This document shows positions 32,703 to 36,902 of a stretch of DNA of 36,902 bases, one piece after another. The stretch spans positions 1 through 36,902 of the forward strand of contig JALSLQ010000084.1 in assembly GCA_026988235.1 (NCBI GenBank), written 5' to 3'. Made by a program: the position numbers and the translations under genes. Positions within the stretch are counted from its first letter, which is position 1. Every line of letters begins with the position of its first letter. The DNA is from Sulfurimonas sp. Its GTDB lineage: Bacteria; Campylobacterota; Campylobacteria; Campylobacterales; Sulfurimonadaceae. The notes beneath the pieces were generated by a model. It saw only the letters and a program-made list of their open reading frames with translations. It made no database searches and was not told where the DNA came from.

Positions 32703-32953
32703 TGTAGTCTCTCCTTCTCTTTGGTGTAACCTCTGTTTAGTTTTTTAGCAAGGGTTTGGTTGTATGCATTTATTGCGGCTTCAAGAGTACAAAAATACTC
32801 CTCTATTATGCGCGTTGCCCTTTTTGCTTTGATGCTTCCATACTCTTTGATAAAGATATACTCTCCAAAGAGATTAAGCAGTATGGAGAGTTTGTAGTAA
32901 CGCACTCTCTTGTTTACTTCACGATAGAGTTTTACTTGGTGTGGATAGCGCAT
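32690..32953 (-). CDS. WGR-domain mini-protein
   Basis: 87 aa. RVRYYKLSILLNLFGEYIFI, then KEYGSIKAKRAT and CTLEAAINAYNQTLAKKLNRGY match the WGR domain in order (Y-x-l ... L-F-G ... W-G-R replaced by Y-G-S ... F.s.eeA...........K...GY). WGR domains bind nucleic acid ends or act as protein adaptors; stand-alone versions occur on plasmids and phages. It contains nothing besides the domain. Its 3' end overlaps the coiled-coil gene. Confidence 0.68.
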   Translation of the reverse strand: MRYPHQVKLYREVNKRVRYYKLSILLNLFGEYIFIKEYGSIKAKRATRIIEEYFCTLEAAINAYNQTLAKKLNRGYTKEKERLQCNI

Positions 32954-32962
32954 CTTTTACTC

Positions 32963-33220
32963 CTACTCAATACCATCTGCTCTCTTGCAACTCTTCATAT
33001 AAACAACCCTATCGCCTTTTTTAAAGAACTTCTCTTTATAAATACTCCATCCACCCTCTTTGGTAACAAATGCCTCTTCGCCATATTCATGCAAAGATGT
33101 ACTACACAGCAGTGGTACGGCACTCTCAAACTCCTCTTTTATATCAACGGATGATGAGCACCCTTGTATTATTAGAGTGAGTGTTGTTGCTATTATGATT
33201 CTTTTTTTATTTATCTTCAT
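32963..33220 (-). CDS. Lipoprotein with Cys-pair domain, paralogue D
   Basis: 85 aa. MKINKKRIIIATTLTLIIQGC is a lipoprotein signal with the lipid-bearing Cys at 21. The remainder, VPLLCSTSLHE, FVTKEGGWSIYKEKFFKKGD and YMKSCKRADG, is the same Cys...K-x2-G-W...F-x-K...Cys domain as in paralogues A-C, here on a lipid anchor in place of two membrane helices. This supports a periplasmic location for the domain in all four. GAAGGAAG precedes ATG 33220; a terminator-like hairpin lies upstream. Confidence 0.7.
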   Translation of the reverse strand: MKINKKRIIIATTLTLIIQGCSSSVDIKEEFESAVPLLCSTSLHEYGEEAFVTKEGGWSIYKEKFFKKGDRVVYMKSCKRADGIE

Positions 33221-33247
33221 CTTCTACTTCCTTCTATTAAATTGTAG

Positions 33248-33284
33248 TAAAAACTCTGCTTTAGATTTAAAAGTTTTGCAGAGT
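33248..33284 (-). terminator. Intrinsic terminator after the 33322-33747 gene
   Basis: On the reverse strand ACTCTGC, an 18-nt loop and GCAGAGT are followed by TTTTT (33248-33252). It lies 38 bp after the stop of the four-TM protein and before the lipoprotein gene, so it separates these two transcripts at least partly. Confidence 0.6.
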
Positions 33285-33321
33285 GTCATATTTTAAATGT
33301 TGGCTTTTCTGTGCGTGTTGC

Positions 33322-33747
33322 TTAGTAACAATCATCATCACAGTAGTACCCATTACGCCCACCACCAGCGATTCCAATTGCAATCACAACTAAAAAAGCA
33401 ATCGCTGCTGCACCAACAACATAAAAGAGAAGCTGTACAATTGAGAGCACAACTCCCTCTTCAAAATTTGTATTTTTTATATTGATCCATATATCAAGAA
33501 CTATAAGAACAATACCGATAGCTATCATAAGCTGACCATTTAAAATATCACCACCATTTTTTAAAGCACTCTGGTAAAAATCAAACCCAAAATATATAAG
33601 CGCATAAGCTATAGTTACTAATACCAAAGTTCCACCATCAAATATTTGGTAGTTAAACTTTTTTGTGGTGTATTGGTTTATCATGGTAACTATCAACCAT
33701 CCAACTACAGCGGCTCCAATGAGACCAAATATTGTTAAAACAACCAT
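33322..33747 (-). CDS. Four-TM small membrane protein
   Basis: 141 aa with four hydrophobic stretches (~4-21, ~40-57, ~72-89, ~102-126). The C-terminus ends GGGRNGYYCDDDCY, with a Cys pair flanking acidic residues, possibly metal-binding or disulfide-bonded. AAGGAGAAAGCG precedes the ATG. First gene of the reverse-strand series and separated from the rest by a terminator, so it may be made in excess over the others. No family recognised. Confidence 0.62.
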   Translation of the reverse strand: MVVLTIFGLIGAAVVGWLIVTMINQYTTKKFNYQIFDGGTLVLVTIAYALIYFGFDFYQSALKNGGDILNGQLMIAIGIVLIVLDIWINIKNTNFEEGVVLSIVQLLFYVVGAAAIAFLVVIAIGIAGGGRNGYYCDDDCY

Positions 33748-33962
33748 CGCTTTCTCCTTCTTATTTTACTTTTTACAATAGCGACTCTTTGCGAAAACAT
33801 TAATTCGTTACGAGTGACTTTCGCAGTTTATGCTTTTTTACTATATGGCATATATACAAACCAGAGTATACACAATAATCTAATAATTTCCAAATTTTTT
33901 CTATGCCAATTTTTTATAGTGTATAATTTCTTTATAATATCAATGAACAGAGGCAAGTAAAG
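33748..33962. promoter_or_regulatory. Divergent control region with inverted repeats
   Basis: It contains TGCGAAA (33790-33796) paired with TTTCGCA (33819-33825), and TGGCATA near 33855 paired with TATGCCA near 33903. Both are candidate operators, for example for the CI-type regulator at 31637-32314. Two TATAAT boxes at 33922-33927 and 33933-33938 can serve the forward gene at 33963. Confidence 0.45.
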
Positions 33963-34787
33963 ATGACAGAAGAAGAGAATCAGGAGAGACTCAGAGGTTT
34001 AAAAGAAGAACTTCTTAATTCCTTGAAAAAAGAGTATGGCAATATTCCTGTTACTACCCTTGAATCATTGACTAAAGAGATTAAGCTAATACCGAGTGTG
34101 CGTAGTGGTCATGAAGAAAAAAGAGATACTACGAATTACTGTGAACTCTCCCCTACAAAGCTCAATGAGTATGATGAACTCCTTGTTCAAGAAAGAGAAT
34201 TAGGTCCAGCAAACAGTAGACTTGTTGAAAAGTACAGCTTAGTATATGGAGATTTATTAGTATCGTATCGTGGATATAGAAATATACTTATCGGCAGATT
34301 TGCAAAAAAAGAATGTAATAGACCTGCCGTTGCGGCAGTGAGTAATATTCTTATAAGATTTGAGGAAGAGACAAGTGAATCACTTTCTCTGCTAGTGCAT
34401 AAATATCTTACAGATGGTCCTGCGCAACATTACCTGCGATCTGGAGCAGTAAATCCTGATGATGGAAGAGATCGTTTCCACAGACGATATCTACTGAGTA
34501 AAGAGTATTTGGCAAATATTCCAATTCCCGATTTTAGAGTACTTATGCAAGAGAACCCAATTGACAAACTCTACTATACTCAAAAAGATTTATTGGCAAC
34601 TATCATGCATCTTTATTCAACTATATCAAAGATGCGTACAAATATAATGAAAAAAGATGAGTCCTTACTACAGGTTTATCTCAAAAACAACAGTGCACTC
34701 CCTGAAACACTTCACCAGAATAAGAAACTGCTAGAGCAGCTTAAACTTTTAGAGAAACAGGCTGAGAGGCTTTTAGACGAGTCATAA
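33963..34787 (+). CDS. Orphan HsdS-like protein with a single target-recognition domain
   Basis: 274 aa. After ~60 helical residues, EKYSLVYGDLLVSYRGYRN, VAAVSNILIRFEEE, LLVHKYLTDGPAQHYLRSGA and YLLSKEYLANIPIPDFRVL follow the order of a type I restriction S-subunit target-recognition domain (y.l..GDilis.rG ... v.s...i.ir ... L...L.S..gq..l.s ... s...l..i.iP.P). The C-terminal ~60 residues form the long helix that in HsdS packs against the methylase dimer. Full HsdS has two such units; this has one. No hsdM or hsdR is in the window. It could form a homodimer and borrow a host HsdM, or be an anti-restriction mimic. Confidence 0.65.
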   Translation: MTEEENQERLRGLKEELLNSLKKEYGNIPVTTLESLTKEIKLIPSVRSGHEEKRDTTNYCELSPTKLNEYDELLVQERELGPANSRLVEKYSLVYGDLLVSYRGYRNILIGRFAKKECNRPAVAAVSNILIRFEEETSESLSLLVHKYLTDGPAQHYLRSGAVNPDDGRDRFHRRYLLSKEYLANIPIPDFRVLMQENPIDKLYYTQKDLLATIMHLYSTISKMRTNIMKKDESLLQVYLKNNSALPETLHQNKKLLEQLKLLEKQAERLLDES

Positions 34788-34820
34788 ATTTAGAGTGATA
34801 AATAAAATCAAAGGAAGAAA

Positions 34821-35336
34821 ATGAAAAGAAAAATATTAGGATTAGTTGCAGCAGTAACATTATCAACAGGAGCTTTTGCAGCAAGTGATTTACAAATTGG
34901 CAGCGGTTCAGTCAGTATTGATGGTATGCAAAATGAAACGTCTTATTTTGTGGGTGCTGATGGTGCAAATGTGGTAAAAACAGGAGCGTTAAAAGGCACT
35001 TTAATTGGTATTGGCGGGAACATTAACGTTTTTAGTGTTGATACAATAACTGCTACAGGTGGAGCTTACACTATGGCGGCTGATTTGCTTGTTGGTTATA
35101 CATTCAAAGAATCTTTCAATATTCCTCTTACGCTTAAAGCTGGTATTGGTTATGGGGTAACTCGTGATAATATTGTAAATAAAAATTCATGGGCACCTCA
35201 ATATAGTGCTTCTGCTGCATTTACAATCTATAAAGGAATTGGTCTTGGAGTAAGATACAATACAACTAAGCCTACGCTTCTTGGTGTTAAGAGAAATATT
35301 AAATCTACAATCGGGTATTTAAATATTGCCTATTAA
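34821..35336 (+). CDS. Small outer-membrane beta-barrel protein
   Basis: 171 aa. Signal peptide MKRKILGLVAAVTLSTGAFA, then alternating amphipathic strands (YTMAADLLVGYTF, LTLKAGIGYGVTRD, YSASAAFTIYKGIGLGVRYN) ending in a strand with a C-terminal aromatic residue (STIGYLNIAY), the usual barrel-insertion signal. About eight strands fit the length. AAAGGAAG precedes the ATG; it follows the HsdS-like gene by 33 bp. No adhesin or porin subtype is evident. Confidence 0.72.
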   Translation: MKRKILGLVAAVTLSTGAFAASDLQIGSGSVSIDGMQNETSYFVGADGANVVKTGALKGTLIGIGGNINVFSVDTITATGGAYTMAADLLVGYTFKESFNIPLTLKAGIGYGVTRDNIVNKNSWAPQYSASAAFTIYKGIGLGVRYNTTKPTLLGVKRNIKSTIGYLNIAY

Positions 35337-35428
35337 AGAAATACTAAATCTTTACAATGTACAGTTCAAAGTCAAATTAACGATTCTGGCTGACACAGTT
35401 ATGTTTGCACTATCTTACTTTCATTTTA

Positions 35429-35833
35429 TTACCAAGATACACTAATATTAATTGAAGCTTTCGAATCCCAATACTGATTATGTGTCACAGAATAACCTTT
35501 TTTAATTAATTCTCGTATCACCAATGAACGTATTACATCTTGTTCTTTTCTTGACAATGGCTTTAAAAGTTCTGAAATTTTATTTGGAGCATTTATATAA
35601 GTTATTATAAATGAATTATAATAACCACCAGATGCTATCCTTGCAATATTTTTATTAAAAAATATAATTAATCCATTATATGCTTTTTTCCCATTTGCAG
35701 ATTTCATAATATGTTTTTCTAGTTTTTTTGTCTCTTGTATTGTTGTTTTATGGGCATCTTTTGCTGGAATTAGCCCACTTGCACTAAGCATGCTAAAACC
35801 ACCTATTAATATTATAAATAGTATTTTATTCAT
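35429..35833 (-). CDS. Exported protein of unknown function
   Basis: 134 aa. MNKILFIILIGGFSMLSASG is a signal peptide. The mature part is basic and strand/helix mixed (YNGLIIFFNKNIARIASGGYY, SRKEQDVIRSLVIRELIKKGYSV), ending ASINISVSW. The C-terminal region looks like a small stator or TonB-C-like alpha/beta fold, but no family is recognised. It lies 23 nt downstream of the repeat-bearing lipoprotein gene and is probably co-transcribed. Confidence 0.62.
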   Translation of the reverse strand: MNKILFIILIGGFSMLSASGLIPAKDAHKTTIQETKKLEKHIMKSANGKKAYNGLIIFFNKNIARIASGGYYNSFIITYINAPNKISELLKPLSRKEQDVIRSLVIRELIKKGYSVTHNQYWDSKASINISVSW

Positions 35834-35856
35834 CGATTTACCTTTCTCTATTTATT

Positions 35857-36681
35857 TTAATTTGATTGACATCTATATTTGTCAAGTTCATTATATAAAC
35901 TGATTAACTTACTGCCTGCAGCTACATCTATCTTATTTTGTATGTTTTTACATACTTTATTATGTACATCTCTTTTTCTTTTGGCATTGGCTTCTCTTTC
36001 CTTTTTAACTTTGGCCTTTCTTGCTTCTCTTGCTTCTCTTTCCTTTTTAACTTTGGCCTTTCTTGCTTCGCTTACTTCTCTTTCCTTTTTAGCTTTGGCC
36101 TCTCTTTCTTCGCTTACTTCTCTTTCCTTTTTAGCTTTGGCTAATAGAAGTTTTTTTCTTACGCTCACTAAATTATTATCTCTAACAACTTGATCAAAAA
36201 GTGCTTTATCAAAGGTAGGCTGAGAACCTATTGAGCCTGTTACCGCTGTCAACCCTAGACTAAGGACAGCACTGATTCCTCCACCTATTGCAGTAGTAAT
36301 AGCATCTTTATCCTTGAAAAACTGGCTATTACAATATTCTTTTTCTTGTTTATTTTGTAAAGAACTATTCATGCAACATTGAACAAACTGCTTCCCTTCT
36401 TCAATTTTAAAACTCATTTTATTTTTATAATTTGGGTAAAATCCATACTCAGATATAATAATAACTTCGTCTTTACCATTTTTCTCACTATTGGGATTAT
36501 TATCAATAGTGATTAATACTCCATTTTTATCAACATGTGCATACCTTAATGGATTTTTAGCAGATAATACTATTTTTTCATTATCTCGTTGTAAGGCATT
36601 TTTATGTATTGAAGGTTGTGTTGCTGAACAAGCGTTAAAGGACATTATTATTAAACAGTTGATAATGATTTTTTTAGTCAT
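35857..36681 (-). CDS. Putative lipoprotein with K/E/R-rich tandem repeats
   Basis: 274 aa. Signal with a lipobox-like SFNAC (Cys ~18). Residues ~25-130 are a strand-rich domain with a CC...C cluster (QFVQCCMNSS, KEYCNSQF), then a hydrophobic glycine-rich segment (TTAIGGGISAVLSLGLTAVTGSIGS, ~130-155) that could insert in a membrane. Residues ~178-235 are 14-residue repeats of the type AKKEREVSEEREAK, predicted to form a long charged helix. The last 40 residues carry two more cysteines. The repeat number could vary between strains. No close family recognised. Confidence 0.62.
   Translation of the reverse strand: MTKKIIINCLIIMSFNACSATQPSIHKNALQRDNEKIVLSAKNPLRYAHVDKNGVLITIDNNPNSEKNGKDEVIIISEYGFYPNYKNKMSFKIEEGKQFVQCCMNSSLQNKQEKEYCNSQFFKDKDAITTAIGGGISAVLSLGLTAVTGSIGSQPTFDKALFDQVVRDNNLVSVRKKLLLAKAKKEREVSEEREAKAKKEREVSEARKAKVKKEREAREARKAKVKKEREANAKRKRDVHNKVCKNIQNKIDVAAGSKLISLYNELDKYRCQSN
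35991..36142. repeat. 42-bp tandem repeats (three and a half units)
   Basis: Units start at 35991, 36033, 36075 and 36117 (the last partial), each beginning CTTCTCTTTCCTTTTTA. They encode 14-residue repeats in the lipoprotein on the reverse strand. Long forward ORFs over this stretch are artefacts of the repeat. Confidence 0.85.
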
Positions 36682-36902
36682 CTTTTATTACGGTTCCTAT
36701 ATTGAATAATTTTAAAGGTAATGTTATCAATTATAACCTTAAAAACAATATTAATAAAAAACAACTTGAAAAAGATTCCAAAATTTAAATCTGAAGTGCA
36801 ATTTTTGAAAATTCAAAATTGAAAAGTTGTAAATTTAGATTTGAAGAGGTTAAATGTTAAAATCTCACTTCAAATTCTAACCACAGAAAAAGGAAGAGAG
36901 AT
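36682..36902. other. Non-coding end region with mixed-orientation repeats
   Basis: No convincing gene. It holds the promoter side of the lipoprotein gene, a 34-bp copy (36776-36809) of a sequence also found inverted at 92-125, a palindrome CAATTTT...AAAATTG (36799-36821), an outer inverted pair ACAACTT (36761-36767)/AAGTTGT (36824-36830), and related words AAATCTGAAGTG, AGATTTGAAGAG and, inverted, CTCACTTCAAATTC. Confidence 0.5.
36776..36809. repeat. 34-bp repeat, copy 2 (inverted relative to 92-125)
   Basis: Perfect reverse complement of positions 92-125. Here it is intergenic; the other copy is inside the helicase reading frame. Flanks are unrelated on both sides. Confidence 0.85.

Noticed and set aside
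28927-33747. Filamentous phage (inovirus) genome
   Set aside because: Small membrane proteins fit, but there is no Zot/pI ATPase, no HUH or other rolling-circle Rep and no ssDNA-binding protein that I can recognise.
35879-36193. Forward ORFs opposite the 42-bp repeats (104 and 68 aa)
   Set aside because: They are low-complexity Ser/Phe/Leu readings of the antisense of a repeat; the reverse-strand frame has a lipoprotein signal and ordinary flanking domains.
1-36902. CRISPR array, tRNA or rRNA genes
   Set aside because: No regularly spaced direct repeats with unique spacers, no cloverleaf with a TTCRANNC arm and no rRNA-like stretch was noticed on either strand.

Overview
The window looks like part of a Campylobacterota (epsilonproteobacterial) chromosome, most like Sulfurimonas or a close relative. 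The sequence is AT-rich. It carries a ycaO gene followed by an RlmI-like methyltransferase gene, a coaBC-uppS-prepilin peptidase-LptF/G-truA operon, a NifU-like scaffold, a short DksA/TraR-type zinc protein, a glyS beta chain and a one-iron superoxide reductase. No rRNA, tRNA or CRISPR array was seen. The genus is an inference from gene content only.

Layout. (1) 1-3388: a large zinc-ribbon SF1 helicase cut by the left edge, then a gene-poor stretch with hairpins and a broken antitoxin-like gene; this reads as accessory DNA. (2) 3389-24328: the core block, covering rRNA/ribosome modification, coenzyme A, undecaprenyl diphosphate, prepilin processing, LPS export, tRNA pseudouridylation, Fe-S assembly, envelope proteins, glyS, superoxide reductase, a c-di-GMP protein split by an in-frame amber codon, a UDG-like protein, an MFS transporter and a YbgC thioesterase. 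A 12-bp perfect palindrome (TTTACATGTAAA, often read as Leu-His-Val-Lys) recurs inside these genes and is absent from the flanking accessory DNA. (3) 24325-28801: an integrated-element module with a tyrosine recombinase abutting ybgC, a small putative excisionase, a RepA/KaiC-like ATPase, an unknown protein and a divergent HTH regulator. (4) 28927-33747: a reverse-strand series of thirteen small genes, mostly membrane proteins, including four divergent copies of a domain with a conserved pair of cysteines, a membrane-anchored ribbon-helix-helix-like protein, a phage CI-type regulator, a WGR mini-protein and two ORFs shorter than 50 codons. I recognise no capsid, portal, terminase, Zot, relaxase or T4SS gene, so its nature is unresolved. 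It is the best candidate here for an undescribed system. (5) 33963-36902: an orphan single-TRD HsdS-like protein, a small beta-barrel outer-membrane protein, two exported proteins on the reverse strand (one a lipoprotein with 42-bp tandem repeats) and a repeat-rich non-coding end.

How the genes work together. 6735-11239 is one tight operon (gaps of 4 nt or less). The NifU-like scaffold and the ferritin-like protein overlap and are probably co-translated. The hydrolase and ElyC-like genes overlap, as do the UDG-like and exported-protein genes. In region 4 nearly every gene has a strong AAGGAG-type ribosome site and genes are separated by only a few bases, so the products are probably made together and may form one envelope-associated assembly. 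All functional calls come from reading motifs by eye; no database search was possible.
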